DNA of 64,000 nucleotides. It comes from Bacillus sp. UNC41MFS5. Its GTDB lineage: Bacteria; Bacillota; Bacilli; Bacillales_B; DSM-18226. The notes beneath the pieces were generated by a model that ran no database searches, was not told the DNA's origin, and worked only from the letters and a program-made list of their open reading frames with translations. Shown one piece after another: positions 8,668 through 18,892 of the stretch. Within the stretch, counting starts at the first letter, position 1. The number at the start of each line of letters is the position of its first letter. The position numbers and the translations under genes are program-made. The stretch lies in NCBI RefSeq assembly GCF_000686805.1, contig NZ_JMLP01000012.1:1-64000 (forward strand). The letters run 5' to 3'.

Positions 8668-8711
8668 AGGAGGTGAATGGCCTTAGCAGATTACTGCTAA
8701 AGCCTAATATG
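8668..8711 (+). promoter_or_regulatory. gltB translation start region: SD, hairpin, ATG
   Basis: A perfect SD, AGGAGGTG (8668-8675), is separated from the first plausible gltB ATG (8709) by a hairpin. The bases 8679-8681 and 8683-8689 pair with 8702-8704 and 8694-8700 (ten pairs, one C/A mismatch, ATTA loop). Without folding, the SD-ATG spacing is far too long; folding leaves five plus four unpaired bases. An ATG at 8677 opens a seven-codon frame that ends within the hairpin. Confidence 0.6.
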
Positions 8712-11700
8712 ATGACACAAAAATGGACCCCTTCCCTATTCAAAGATTTCCACAAACAAGAACATGATGCTTGCGGAATCGTCGCATGTCTTGAAAAATC
8801 TAAGCGTCCAACTAGAAAAAATATTTTTGATTGTATAAACGCGCTTGTGACGATGAATCATCGCGCTGGTTTTATAAATGGTGAAGGCGACGGTGTCGGC
8901 ATTCATACCGATATCCCAGTTGCGCTTTGGAAAGAAAAGTTGCTTCAGGCAGGCCAAGAACCAACGATTGCTGAAAAAGAAGAATTTGCTGTTGGCCATG
9001 TTTTTATTAGTCAAAAAGTAAACTGGAAAACTACCAAACAGGAATTACTTAATAAATTAGAGAAATACGGCTTTGATGTAGTATTTGAATCAGATCAAGT
9101 AACGGATTCTTCTGCACTTGGCCCAATCGCCATCCAAGAAAACCCTGTTTTCTGGCAATTTGCTTGTCTTTCTTCAAAAACTGGCCAAGAATTAACCAAG
9201 AGCCTTTTCGAAGTATTAATTGATTTTGAATCAAATGATCAAGTTCATGTTGCTTCATTAAGCCACAACCATGTCGTTTACAAGGTAATGGGTGCAGGAG
9301 ATATTCTCCCGCGTTACTACCATGACCTTGCAAATCCACTTGTTGCTTCAACTATGACACTTGGACATAATCGTTATTCTACAAATACTTTATCAAGCTT
9401 TTTCAGAGTACAGCCTTTTAGTGTTCTTGGGCACAATGGAGAAATTAATACCATTGCCAAACTTCGTGATGAAGCAAGAATGATTGGTGTTCCACTCGTC
9501 AAAGATGGCAGTGACTCTCAAGATTTAAGCCGGACAATGGAAACATTAATTTGCCGCGAAGGTTTTTCATTATTTGAAGCAATCGATGTTTTATTCCCGC
9601 CAATCATCAATGAAATTAAGGCATATCCTGAAAATCTTCAAGATCTATATACCTATCTTAGAGAAGCTTGGGGGCATTTTGCTCAAGGTCCTGCAGGTAT
9701 TATCTCAAGGTATGGTGATGAAGCGGTATTTAGTGTTGATGCACTAGGACTCCGTCCGCTATGGATGCTCGAGACAGAAAGCTCATATTTATTTTCATCT
9801 GAACCAGGAATTATCTCTTCGAGTGAATATGTTAATGAACCAAAGCCATTGGCACCAGGTGAAAAGGTTGGCTTCAAATGGAATGGTGAAACGCTGGAAG
9901 TTTATGAGCAAGATCGTTTTCAAACTGAAGTATATTCCCGTTTTTCTGAAAAGTTAAATATTAGTGAAGTTAGGGCTCGTTTGCTTCCTCCTTCATTAGG
10001 AAAAACAGTTACGATGACATATCCTGACAAAATCCATAATGGACAATATAAAGCTTTTGGCTGGGAACGAGATCATATTCAATTAATCGAACAAATGGCG
10101 GAAAAAGGTGTGGAACCAATTCGTTCTCTTGGTCATGATGCACCACTAGCTGCACTTAATCCAGAAAGAAAAAATATTGCTGATTATTTTAAAGAAAGTG
10201 TAGCAGTTGTAACGAATCCTGCCATTGACAGGGATCGTGAGACTGAGCATTTTTCAACACGTGTCATCATTGGAAAGCGTCCAACTCTATTCAATAAAAT
10301 AAATAATGAAACTGTAATTGAGTTAACTACTCCTTTATTATTGGAAGGGAAAGCAGGCTTTGACTTATCTGAGAGTTTAGGTCAGCCAAGTTTTGATCAA
10401 GTTGTCTCCCATTTTCAGGCGCAAAAGCTTGTAACCTTTATTTCTGCTACCTTCAGCAAAGAAGAAAAGTTCGAGCAAGCGTTAGAAAGACTTGCAAATG
10501 AAGCCGTTCAGGCGGTTCAAGCAGGTAAAACTTTACTTATACTTGATGATGCAAAAGCACATCAAGAAGATTTCTATTGGATTGATCCGCATTTAGTAAC
10601 ATCAGTCATTGATCAAGCACTTGTTAAAGCAGAAATAAGAAGAGACTGTTCTCTAGTTCTACGTTCTGCTGCAATTCGTTCACTTCATGACATCATTACT
10701 GCATTTGGATTAGGAGCAGACTTAATCAGCCCTTACTATATGTTCCTAACGGTTCTTGACGAGACGTCAAAGCCTTTAACAAACCTATTTAGTGCTCTTA
10801 CAAAAGGACTGGAAAAAGTAATCTCAACAATTGGTATTCATGAACTACGAGGCTACGGCCGCCTTTTCTCAAGTATCGGCTTACATGAGGATATTGCCAA
10901 TCTATTAAACATTGTTAACTTTTTTGGTTCGAAAGAACTTGAAACTGATTTTGAAGCAATGAAACTTGATGCTTTATCAAGAGCCGAAGATTACCACAAT
11001 GAAAAGGAAAGAGTCGGTAAGACTTTCCATCTCTTCCCACGGATTTGGAAGGCGATTGGTGAAATAGCAGCTACTGGTGATTACAATGTTTATCGTGATA
11101 AAATCACCGAACAAGAAACAGAGAATCCAACAACGATCCGTCATTTAATTCAGCTTAAACAAAGTAATAAACAGTTAGTACCAGCAGATGTCGACCTTCG
11201 TGTCGGTGACCATGATTTACCGTTCATTATTTCTTCCATGTCCTTTGGTTCACAGAATGAAACTGCATTTAGGGCCTATGCCGAAGGTGCAGACCGTTTA
11301 AATATGGTCAGCTTAAATGGTGAAGGCGGAGAAATTAAAGATATGCTCGGTAAGTATCCAAAAACTAGAGGACAGCAGATTGCCTCTGGAAGGTTTGGAG
11401 TCAATGCGGAACTACTTAACTCATCAAATCTATTAGAAATTAAAATTGGTCAGGGTGCAAAGCCTGGTGAAGGCGGCCATTTACCTGGTTCAAAGGTTAC
11501 GGCAAAGGTTGCCGAAGCACGTAATGCAACCCTTGGATCAGATTTAATCTCACCATCAAATAACCATGATATCTACTCAATCGAAGATTTAGCTCAAATG
11601 ATCCTGGAATTGAAAACAGCTAATGATCAAGCAAAAATCGCAGTTAAGGTTCCAGTTGTACCGAATATCGGAACAATTGCTGTAGGGATTGCTAAAGCGG

Positions 11701-13181
11701 GTGCTGATATTATCACTTTGAGCGGCTTCGACGGCGGCACAGGTGCTGCAAGAATTCACGCGCTTCAACATGTTGGATTACCGGTTGAAATTGGCGTAAA
11801 AGCTGCCCATAATGCCCTGCTAGAAAGCGGCCTTCGCCACAAAGTAGAACTCTGGGCTGACGGCGGTATGAAAAGTGCAATGGACGTTCTGAAAATTATG
11901 CTTCTTGGTGCTAACCGTGTTGGCTTTGGGACATTATCGATGCTTGCCATTGGTTGTACCACCTGCCGTGGCTGCCATTTAGATACTTGTCATGTTGGTA
12001 TAGCAACTCAAATTGAATCAGAAGCTCAGGCGAAAGAGCACGGTCTAAGACGTTTTGTGCCTCGCCAATTGGACTTAGCAGTACAAGGTATTATGAATCT
12101 CTTTACTGCATTTGCAACAGAATTAAAGGATCTTTCAGCTTCAATTGGAATTCGCAATCTGCAAGATGCAGTAGGTCGCTCTGATTTATTAGAGCAAGTG
12201 AAAGGCCAGGGTCAACTAAGCCTCTCCTATTTGCTGAAACCATTAGAAATCAGTCAATTTGCAAAAACCGAAGCATCAAAATCAATTGAAGAAGTTCAAA
12301 TGCAAGTTGCTGTCGGGGCGGAGTACCTTGATGGCAGTGTAGATCAATTACACTCTTCTCGTGAATTCACAAGTGTCACTTCTGAACAGCGTGTGCTAGG
12401 AAGCCGTGTATCTTGTCACCGTGTCCGCGGCAGACTTGATGGCTCATATAAGCAATTACCATCCGTCCAACTAAAATATAAAGACGGTTCCATTCCTGGA
12501 AACGGCTTAGGCGCGTATAATAGTGAAGGAATCGAAATCACCGTTAATGGTGGCGGTCAAGACGGCGTCGGAAAAACATCCTTTGGTGGAAATATCCAGA
12601 TATTAAAATCCAAAGGAAAGAATGGTCATTATTATAATGGTTCCGTAGGGAAAGGTTTTGGCTATGGAGCTCAAAAAGGACTTCTTATCGCCCAAGGAAA
12701 TGCAGATGCAAGAGCAGGAATTCGTCTTTCTGGGGCCGATTTAATCATCGGAGGCACTGTTAAAAAACCACTTCCGGAAAATGAAGCGGGTAATATCGGT
12801 TCAAATGCAAATATCAAAGGGTTTGCCTTTGAATATATGACAAATGGCCGCGGCCTTGTGTTAGGAGACCCAGGTCCATGGATTTGTGCCGGAATGACAG
12901 GCGGGGTTGTTTATATTCGTCAACAGCCTGAGATGAGATTAACGAAAGAAGCAATTCAAAAAAGAATTGCTAAAGGCGCAAAGGTTTCCGTGGTTGACTT
13001 AAATGAGAAAGGCAAACAGGATATTAACGAGCTATTAAGTCAATATACTGATTTGCTTGAACAGAATGGTCAGGCTGAAGAAGCACAGCAACTTCGCGCA
13101 CTACTAACAAATGTAGAAAATCACTTCGTGCAAGTTATTCCTGTCAAAGAACAAGCTGATCCATCTGTATCTACAGAATGA
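8709..13181 (+). CDS. gltB: Glutamate synthase large subunit
   Basis: A protein of 1490 residues that makes two glutamates from glutamine and 2-oxoglutarate. The class II glutaminase domain starts at the nucleophile C22 in HDACGI, so a 21-residue propeptide would be removed. The FMN-binding synthase domain spans about 800-1180 and carries the 3Fe-4S cysteines C1083, C1089 and C1094 (an extra C1086 lies between). The glycine-rich GXGXG beta-helix follows at about 1230-1440. No gltD small subunit is next to it, so the electron donor subunit must be elsewhere. The open frame begins at a GTG at 8673 inside the SD; I prefer the ATG at 8709 (see the hairpin entry). Confidence 0.93.
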   Translation: MMTQKWTPSLFKDFHKQEHDACGIVACLEKSKRPTRKNIFDCINALVTMNHRAGFINGEGDGVGIHTDIPVALWKEKLLQAGQEPTIAEKEEFAVGHVFISQKVNWKTTKQELLNKLEKYGFDVVFESDQVTDSSALGPIAIQENPVFWQFACLSSKTGQELTKSLFEVLIDFESNDQVHVASLSHNHVVYKVMGAGDILPRYYHDLANPLVASTMTLGHNRYSTNTLSSFFRVQPFSVLGHNGEINTIAKLRDEARMIGVPLVKDGSDSQDLSRTMETLICREGFSLFEAIDVLFPPIINEIKAYPENLQDLYTYLREAWGHFAQGPAGIISRYGDEAVFSVDALGLRPLWMLETESSYLFSSEPGIISSSEYVNEPKPLAPGEKVGFKWNGETLEVYEQDRFQTEVYSRFSEKLNISEVRARLLPPSLGKTVTMTYPDKIHNGQYKAFGWERDHIQLIEQMAEKGVEPIRSLGHDAPLAALNPERKNIADYFKESVAVVTNPAIDRDRETEHFSTRVIIGKRPTLFNKINNETVIELTTPLLLEGKAGFDLSESLGQPSFDQVVSHFQAQKLVTFISATFSKEEKFEQALERLANEAVQAVQAGKTLLILDDAKAHQEDFYWIDPHLVTSVIDQALVKAEIRRDCSLVLRSAAIRSLHDIITAFGLGADLISPYYMFLTVLDETSKPLTNLFSALTKGLEKVISTIGIHELRGYGRLFSSIGLHEDIANLLNIVNFFGSKELETDFEAMKLDALSRAEDYHNEKERVGKTFHLFPRIWKAIGEIAATGDYNVYRDKITEQETENPTTIRHLIQLKQSNKQLVPADVDLRVGDHDLPFIISSMSFGSQNETAFRAYAEGADRLNMVSLNGEGGEIKDMLGKYPKTRGQQIASGRFGVNAELLNSSNLLEIKIGQGAKPGEGGHLPGSKVTAKVAEARNATLGSDLISPSNNHDIYSIEDLAQMILELKTANDQAKIAVKVPVVPNIGTIAVGIAKAGADIITLSGFDGGTGAARIHALQHVGLPVEIGVKAAHNALLESGLRHKVELWADGGMKSAMDVLKIMLLGANRVGFGTLSMLAIGCTTCRGCHLDTCHVGIATQIESEAQAKEHGLRRFVPRQLDLAVQGIMNLFTAFATELKDLSASIGIRNLQDAVGRSDLLEQVKGQGQLSLSYLLKPLEISQFAKTEASKSIEEVQMQVAVGAEYLDGSVDQLHSSREFTSVTSEQRVLGSRVSCHRVRGRLDGSYKQLPSVQLKYKDGSIPGNGLGAYNSEGIEITVNGGGQDGVGKTSFGGNIQILKSKGKNGHYYNGSVGKGFGYGAQKGLLIAQGNADARAGIRLSGADLIIGGTVKKPLPENEAGNIGSNANIKGFAFEYMTNGRGLVLGDPGPWICAGMTGGVVYIRQQPEMRLTKEAIQKRIAKGAKVSVVDLNEKGKQDINELLSQYTDLLEQNGQAEEAQQLRALLTNVENHFVQVIPVKEQADPSVSTE

Positions 13182-13203
13182 TTTATAAATAATAAGTTTA
13201 ACG

Positions 13204-13233
13204 ACGTCCGCTGTTTTAGCGGACGTTTTTTAT
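13204..13233 (+). terminator. Rho-independent terminator of gltB
   Basis: The nine-base perfect stem ACGTCCGCT/AGCGGACGT with a GTTTT loop is followed by TTTTTATT. It lies 22 bases after the gltB stop. Confidence 0.9.
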
Positions 13234-13351
13234 TCCAACTTTTTCTTAAAAAATATCAGAAAAATTCATATGATATCTCTTGATAATATGGGTTAATCCA
13301 TGTATAGTAAAATTTTGCTTAAGAAAACCTTTTGAAAGGAAACCAATTAGA

Positions 13352-14425
13352 ATGAAGTTAGGTGCCCGCATATTAAAAACGGGAATTGCTATTGTACTCT
13401 CACTTTACTTGGGTCAGTTGTTACACTCTCCCTCTCCGGTATTCGCTGGCATTGCAGCCATATTTGCGATTCAACCAACCATTTATCGTTCCTATTTAAC
13501 GATTATTGAACAAATTCAAGGAAATCTTATTGGGGCATTGCTTGCAGTCGTTTTTGTTCTTCTCTTAGGAAATCACATTATTGTCATTGGATTAGCAGCC
13601 ATTATTGTCATTGCCATTAATTTAAAGCTTAAACTCGAAAATACAATTGGATTATCGCTTGTTACATTAATTTCGATAATGGAAACCCCTGGCGGGAATT
13701 TCATTCCATTTGCTGGGATCCGCTTTTCTACTATTATGATTGGGGTATTTTCTGCTTTTTTAGTCAATCTTGTGTTTATGCCGCCAAGGTATGAAAACAA
13801 ACTTTACTTCAAAATGACGAGCACGACTGAAGAAATCATTAGATGGATTCGGTTAAGCACACGTCATGACTTCGATCATAATCTTCTAAAAACAGATATT
13901 GTTAAATTAAAAGAGAATATCATTCAAATGGGCCTGTTCTACACGATGTATAAAGAAGAACGCAGCTATTTTAAGAAGAAAAGCTTAGAAAAATCGCGTA
14001 AGCTTGTTATTTATAGACAAATGCATTCAGCTGCCAAAAAGGCTCTTGATACATTAAAACGACTTCACCGTTTTGAGAATGAATTATTACATCTTCCAGA
14101 GTCTCTTCAGCAGGCCATTCAGGAACAATTGGATTGTCTCATCTATCATCATGAACAACTTATGCTTAGATTCATTGGTAAAATTCCAACTCCTCCTACT
14201 GATTCGGAAAATAGTGTTTGTTTAAATAAAAAGCAATTATTTGATTTGTTTTTACTCCACCAGCAAGAATTCACTGGGCGTGACCACCCGCATGTATACC
14301 ATACAATGCAAATCATAGCCTCGATTATCGATTATGGTGAACAGGTTGAGCACTTAGATACTTTGATCACAAGTTTTCATTCGTATCATCATAATGAAGT
14401 CTCAATTGAGGAAGACATTTCATAA
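13352..14425 (+). CDS. ygaE: YgaE-like UPF0421 / aromatic acid exporter family membrane protein
   Basis: A 357-residue protein of the UPF0421 / aromatic acid exporter family (YgaE position in B. subtilis). Five or six hydrophobic helices occupy about residues 10-145, with the SPVFAGIAAIFAIQPTIYRSYLTIIEQIQGNLIGALLA block typical of the family. A long soluble, mostly helical C-terminal region follows. The ATG at 13352 is preceded by AAAGGA and starts MKLGARILKTG, as in homologues; the longer frame from 13280 lacks an SD. The transported compound is unknown, and the exporter name is only by family. Confidence 0.82.
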   Translation: MKLGARILKTGIAIVLSLYLGQLLHSPSPVFAGIAAIFAIQPTIYRSYLTIIEQIQGNLIGALLAVVFVLLLGNHIIVIGLAAIIVIAINLKLKLENTIGLSLVTLISIMETPGGNFIPFAGIRFSTIMIGVFSAFLVNLVFMPPRYENKLYFKMTSTTEEIIRWIRLSTRHDFDHNLLKTDIVKLKENIIQMGLFYTMYKEERSYFKKKSLEKSRKLVIYRQMHSAAKKALDTLKRLHRFENELLHLPESLQQAIQEQLDCLIYHHEQLMLRFIGKIPTPPTDSENSVCLNKKQLFDLFLLHQQEFTGRDHPHVYHTMQIIASIIDYGEQVEHLDTLITSFHSYHHNEVSIEEDIS

Positions 14426-14427
14426 AA

Positions 14428-14463
14428 AAACCGAAACAGATTATTCTGCTTCGGTTTCTTTTT
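14428..14463 (+). terminator. Rho-independent terminator of ygaE
   Basis: The AAACCGAA...CAGA arm pairs with TCTG...TTCGGTTT and is followed by CTTTTTTA. It begins right after the ygaE stop. Confidence 0.85.
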
Positions 14464-14501
14464 TATAGAATCAAGATATATTTTTTGAACTACGTTAGCA
14501 T

Positions 14502-14641
14502 TCTAGCTCCAGAGTCCAGCGGCTAGTGGACTTCGCTCTTCTCCCTCGATAAGTCAACATCGAATCGCTATCGCTCTCCGTGTTTCCTTTATCTTAGTCG
14601 AAGCGCTCCAGTCCATACGCCGCTAAACGGACTCTTCCGCT
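14502..14641 (+). repeat. Foldable intergenic repeat, copy A
   Basis: One of three copies in this window of an intergenic element of 100-150 bases (B at 18893-18994, C at 21537-21684). It starts with TCTAGCT and ends with a variant of CCGCTAAACGG...GCGCTTTT. The arm GAGTCC near the left end is the exact complement of GGACTC near the right end, with GCGGC/GCCGC inside. It carries no gene. Its right edge overlaps the last codons of the ABC transporter gene on the minus strand. Confidence 0.75.
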
Positions 14642-16389
14642 TTATTTTCTAATTGCTGGACTTGAAAAAGTTTATAGTAATTCCCTTGTTTCGCCATTAA
14701 CTCGTCATGTGTCCCTATTTCTACGATTTGACCATGTTCAATCAGGACAATTCGATTGGCATGAGTTATGGTTGACAATCGATGTGCAACGATAAAGGTG
14801 GTTCTATCCTTAGCTAACGCTTCAAGTGATTCTTGAATTGCATGCTCACTCTCCAAATCCAGGGCCGATGTTGCCTCGTCAAGTATTAAGATAGGCGGAT
14901 TTTTTAAGAAGACACGGGCAATCGCAACTCGTTGTTTCTGCCCTCCTGAAAGCTTAACTCCTCGTTCGCCGACCCTGGTATTGTACCCTTCTGACAAGTT
15001 CAAGATAAACTCATCAGCATTAGCAGCTTTTGCAGCCATATAGACCTCTTCTTCAGATGCATCTGGCTTCGCCAATAAAATATTATCCATTACCGATTCA
15101 CTAAATAAGATATTATCCTGAAAAACCACACCAATTTTGTCCCGTAAAGATTGAACCTTAAAGTTTCTGATATCTACCCCATCTAATGTGATTCTTCCAT
15201 TTGTCACATCGTAAAAACGGGGAATCAAACTAACAAGTGTCGACTTTCCTCCGCCGCTCATCCCTACTAGGGCAATCGTTTCTCCTTTTTTTACATGTAA
15301 AGTAATATCTTTCAAGACTCTCTCTTCGTCGGCTTCGTAGCTAAAAGACACATTTTCAAATGAAATGTCACCATGTACTTGACTACACAGTTGTGCATCT
15401 GGAGTGTCAACGATATCATACTTCTCATCTAAAAATTCAAACACTCGGTCCATCGATGCAAATGATTGAGTAATCGTTGTAGAGGAATTAACCAATCTTC
15501 GCAGCGGATTGTAAAGCTTATCAATATAGGCAAAAAAGGCAACCATCGTTCCGAGGGATAGCTGGTCCTGAATGACAAGATAGGCAGAATAGCCAATAAC
15601 TATTAAAGGGGCAATATCCGTAATGGTATTAACCGCGGAAAAAGCCTTGGCATTCCAGCTAGTGTGCTGTAAGGCCTTTTCTAAAAAGTTTTTATTCTGT
15701 TTATCAAATTGACCCTGCTCAAAATCTTCTATTGCAAAACTTTTTATTACTGGCATGCCTTGTACACGCTCATGTAAATAGCTTTGAACCTCAGCTAGTG
15801 CTTGTGACCGTTTCCGTGTTAGATTTCGTAAATTCCCGAAGAAATATCTAATCGAAAAGGCGTAAAGCGGAAATAACAATACCGATACAAAAGTTAGTTT
15901 AACACTCATTGAAAACATTAGAATAATTGCTATGATGATTGTGACAATATCGAGCCAAAGATTCATTAATCCGGAGATGACAAATGTTTTCGTTTGTTCA
16001 ACATCATTAATCACACGTGAGATTATTTCCCCTGCACGATTATTTGAAAAATATTTAAAACTTAATTTTTGAATGTGAGTATACATCGTATCACGAATAT
16101 CATAAAGAATTTTACTTGAAGTCCACTGGGCAAAATATTGACGGTAATATTCGATCGGCGGCCTGAGGATGACAAAAACAACAAGCATAATTACTAGAAT
16201 GAATAAGAGCTTTTCAATCTTCTCGTCATGAGATAGAGTATGACTGCCAACAATGTCATCAACAACATATTTAATCAATAGTGGAATCATAAGCGGAATA
16301 GAAAATTTAATTACCCCAATGATGATTGTCCCTATCACCTGAAACCGATACGGTTTTACAAATTGCAGATACCTTAGAATACTGCTCAA
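14623..16389 (-). CDS. ygaD: YgaD-like ABC exporter (fused TMD-NBD half transporter)
   Basis: A 588-residue type IV exporter: six transmembrane segments (about 15-300) fused to an ATPase. Walker [10 protein letters not shown], the signature LSGGQKQR, Walker [13 protein letters not shown] and the switch histidine in VAHRLST are intact. It should act as a homodimer, exporting lipids or drugs; the substrate is unknown. The place matches B. subtilis ygaD. Its last residues (KAEESV and stop) are encoded by the edge of repeat copy A, so the native C-terminus seems to have been replaced. Identity of the family is firm. Confidence 0.93.
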   Translation of the reverse strand: MSSILRYLQFVKPYRFQVIGTIIIGVIKFSIPLMIPLLIKYVVDDIVGSHTLSHDEKIEKLLFILVIMLVVFVILRPPIEYYRQYFAQWTSSKILYDIRDTMYTHIQKLSFKYFSNNRAGEIISRVINDVEQTKTFVISGLMNLWLDIVTIIIAIILMFSMSVKLTFVSVLLFPLYAFSIRYFFGNLRNLTRKRSQALAEVQSYLHERVQGMPVIKSFAIEDFEQGQFDKQNKNFLEKALQHTSWNAKAFSAVNTITDIAPLIVIGYSAYLVIQDQLSLGTMVAFFAYIDKLYNPLRRLVNSSTTITQSFASMDRVFEFLDEKYDIVDTPDAQLCSQVHGDISFENVSFSYEADEERVLKDITLHVKKGETIALVGMSGGGKSTLVSLIPRFYDVTNGRITLDGVDIRNFKVQSLRDKIGVVFQDNILFSESVMDNILLAKPDASEEEVYMAAKAANADEFILNLSEGYNTRVGERGVKLSGGQKQRVAIARVFLKNPPILILDEATSALDLESEHAIQESLEALAKDRTTFIVAHRLSTITHANRIVLIEHGQIVEIGTHDELMAKQGNYYKLFQVQQLENKAEESV

Positions 16390-16492
16390 AATAGCCCTCC
16401 TTTCAAAAAATAATAAGAAGCCAGTGATACAATTAATTAGTTTCTTACTATAATAAAATCACATAGTTTGCTTCCTTTCCACAAAAGCAAAT

Positions 16493-16518
16493 AAAAACCT
16501 GTTGATTACATCAACAGG
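16493..16518 (-). terminator. Rho-independent terminator of ygaC
   Basis: The perfect nine-base stem CCTGTTGAT/ATCAACAGG is followed on the minus strand by TTTTTATTT. It lies 24 bases after the ygaC stop. Confidence 0.85.
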
Positions 16519-16541
16519 CGCGTAATATCCTCTTTCCCCAT

Positions 16542-17072
16542 CTAACGTCTGTATGTTAAATAACGTTCATACCAAATATCAATAAAATCTGGTGCAAATG
16601 GGCCATTCCGTTGGCGAATCCATTGAATCAGTTTTTCCACATTCCTTTTTAGGATATGATCAATTGGATCCGGATAATTCATTTCACGGCGATGACGTTC
16701 ATACTCATCTTCGTCTAGTAAATTAAAAGTCATATCTGGAAACACCTTAATATCTAGGTCATAATCAATATACTTTAGTGCTTCGCCATCAAAAATAAAA
16801 GGGGAACTGATATTACAGTAGTAATAAATACCATCCTCACGAATCATTCCAATTACGTTAAACCAGTATTGTGAATGGAAATAACAAATGGCTGGTTCTC
16901 TTGTTATCCACGTTCTGCCATCTGATTCTGTCACTAGTGTTCGGTCATTGCCTCCAATAACCAAATTCTGTGTCCCTTTTAATACAGTTGTTTCTTCCCA
17001 GACGCGATGGATGTGCCCATTATGCTTATAGCTATGTATTTGCATTGGTTCACCTTCGATGGGTACGCCCAT
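16542..17072 (-). CDS. ygaC: Nucleoside tri-/diphosphatase, UPF0374/DUF402 family
   Basis: A 176-residue protein nearly identical in length and motif order to B. subtilis YgaC (UPF0374). The family includes the staphylococcal nucleoside tri-/diphosphatase Ntdp, which hydrolyses NTPs and NDPs in a metal-dependent way. The blocks [37 protein letters not shown] and YCNISSPF...[11 protein letters not shown] are the DUF402 core with its conserved acidic residues. The start MGVPIEG is the family's usual N-terminus. It has its own terminator and lies in the conserved ygaB-ygaC-ygaD order. The cellular substrate is inferred from the family. Confidence 0.88.
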   Translation of the reverse strand: MGVPIEGEPMQIHSYKHNGHIHRVWEETTVLKGTQNLVIGGNDRTLVTESDGRTWITREPAICYFHSQYWFNVIGMIREDGIYYYCNISSPFIFDGEALKYIDYDLDIKVFPDMTFNLLDEDEYERHRREMNYPDPIDHILKRNVEKLIQWIRQRNGPFAPDFIDIWYERYLTYRR

Positions 17073-17206
17073 GTTTCTCCCCTACCTTCATTCCTGAACG
17101 CTTTGTAACCCTATTTTAAACCGTTAGCTAAATAATGACAAAAGGTAACAAAGTACAATTCCTATTTATTACTATTATTATAACGGTTGAGAACAGATTT
17201 TAAAAC

Positions 17207-17233
17207 AAAAGAGCCATATTTCGATGGCTCTTT
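17207..17233 (-). terminator. Rho-independent terminator of ygaB
   Basis: On the minus strand AAAGAGCCAT pairs with ATGGCTCTTT around a six-base loop, followed by TGTTTT. It lies about 45 bases after the ygaB stop. Confidence 0.7.
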
Positions 17234-17277
17234 GTAAAAATTTGCGAATTTTTTAAGAAGATTCTTTGTTTTTCCAC

Positions 17278-17544
17278 CTAAAAGGAAGGTGTTAAGTTCA
17301 TTTCCCGATAAGAATTGATTACTTCTTCTGTCTGCTTTTCAAAAGTGGACTGGATCTCTTTTAACTCATCTTTCATCAGCCGAATCTCTGATTGTATACT
17401 TTCAAGATCCGTTGACTTCTGCAACATTTGAAGCTCTACTTCGATTTGTTGACAACGCTCAAGTTCTCCTTGAAGATATAATAATTTCTCCATCGTCACC
17501 AATTGTTCGGAAACTAATCTGTTAAAATGATCCATTTCCCTCAC
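17278..17544 (-). CDS. ygaB: YgaB-like coiled-coil protein
   Basis: A small protein of 88 residues, almost entirely helical and rich in Glu, Gln and Lys, with a long likely coiled coil at about 10-80. Its place between sspE and ygaC and its size match B. subtilis YgaB, a family of unknown function. No membrane segment or enzyme motif is seen. The ATG at 17544 follows a GGCGGTGAGG-like SD. Assignment rests mainly on synteny and general composition. Confidence 0.7.
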   Translation of the reverse strand: MREMDHFNRLVSEQLVTMEKLLYLQGELERCQQIEVELQMLQKSTDLESIQSEIRLMKDELKEIQSTFEKQTEEVINSYREMNLTPSF

Positions 17545-17640
17545 CGCCTTCTTATTAGTTCCTAATATGTATTCTTGAACAAGTCGTATTCTCCTTTGAA
17601 AATTAATGTAGACATTAGAGAAGTTTTGTCGAAACAGCAG

Positions 17641-17678
17641 AAAGAAGACACTCTATTCGAATCTAGAGTGTCTTCTTT
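17641..17678. terminator. Terminator hairpin downstream of sspE
   Basis: The 15-base stem AAAGAAGACACTCTA/TAGAGTGTCTTCTTT is followed by TTGTTAAG on the plus side. It lies directly after sspE (minus strand), whose own side has only a short T-run. Function as sspE terminator is inferred from position. Confidence 0.65.
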
Positions 17679-17691
17679 TTGTTAAGTATAA

Positions 17692-18030
17692 TTAGCTTTG
17701 ACCAAATTGGCCATTGCCTTGGTTTTTACGTGCTTGAGATTGTTGGTTTTGTTGTCTTACTTCAGCAGCATTAGTTTCACTCGCAAATTCAGTTCCGAAT
17801 GAGCCAGCAGCAGCCGAAGAGCTTGCAGCAGCCGAAGAGCTTGCAGCACCTGCTGCACCAGAAGCAGATTGAGCATTTTGAGCTCTTACTTCAGCAGCAT
17901 TTGTCTCGCTCGCAAATTCAGTTCCATATGAGCCTTGAGACCCAGATTGAGATTGAGCGTTTTGTTGTCTTACTTCCTGGATGTTAGTTCCAGCTGAAGT
18001 TTTGTTTGGCTGTTGATTGAATTTTGCCAT
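17692..18030 (-). CDS. sspE: Gamma-type small acid-soluble spore protein SspE
   Basis: A 112-residue gamma-type SASP, a Gln/Asn/Ala/Ser-rich, Cys-free amino-acid store in the spore core that is degraded by GPR protease in germination. Two repeats contain the GPR cleavage motif TEFASE, at about 33-57 and 77-102. Between them is a short Ala/Ser tract caused by an 18-base tandem duplication around 17806-17842. The ATG at 18030 starts MAKFNQQPNKTSAGTN with an SD of GGAGGTG; the frame upstream is not coding. The inverted repeat over the SD is listed separately. It is expected to be forespore-specific. Confidence 0.95.
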   Translation of the reverse strand: MAKFNQQPNKTSAGTNIQEVRQQNAQSQSGSQGSYGTEFASETNAAEVRAQNAQSASGAAGAASSSAAASSSAAAGSFGTEFASETNAAEVRQQNQQSQARKNQGNGQFGQS

Positions 18031-18036
18031 GTTAAT

Positions 18037-18073
18037 CACCTCCACGAATATAATGTATCCATGCTTCGTGGAG
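18037..18073 (-). promoter_or_regulatory. Inverted repeat over the sspE ribosome binding site
   Basis: CTCCACGAA (18040-18048 on the plus strand) and TTCGTGGAG (18065-18073) are perfect complements separated by 16 bases. The inner arm overlaps the sspE SD (18037-18043). In mRNA this hairpin would hide the SD; in DNA it could be an operator. If the sspE transcript starts between the arms, no hairpin would form. Confidence 0.45.
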
Positions 18074-18104
18074 ATTATCCGCAAAAAATATTATTTAAAA
18101 ATAA

Positions 18105-18887
<783 letters not shown>

Positions 18888-18892
18888 TCAAT

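Noticed and set aside
8677..8700. Seven-codon ORF (MALADYC) after the gltB SD
   Set aside because: Not annotated as a gene: it is too short, its SD spacing is three bases, and it can be explained by the hairpin. It is kept as an alternative in the gltB finding.
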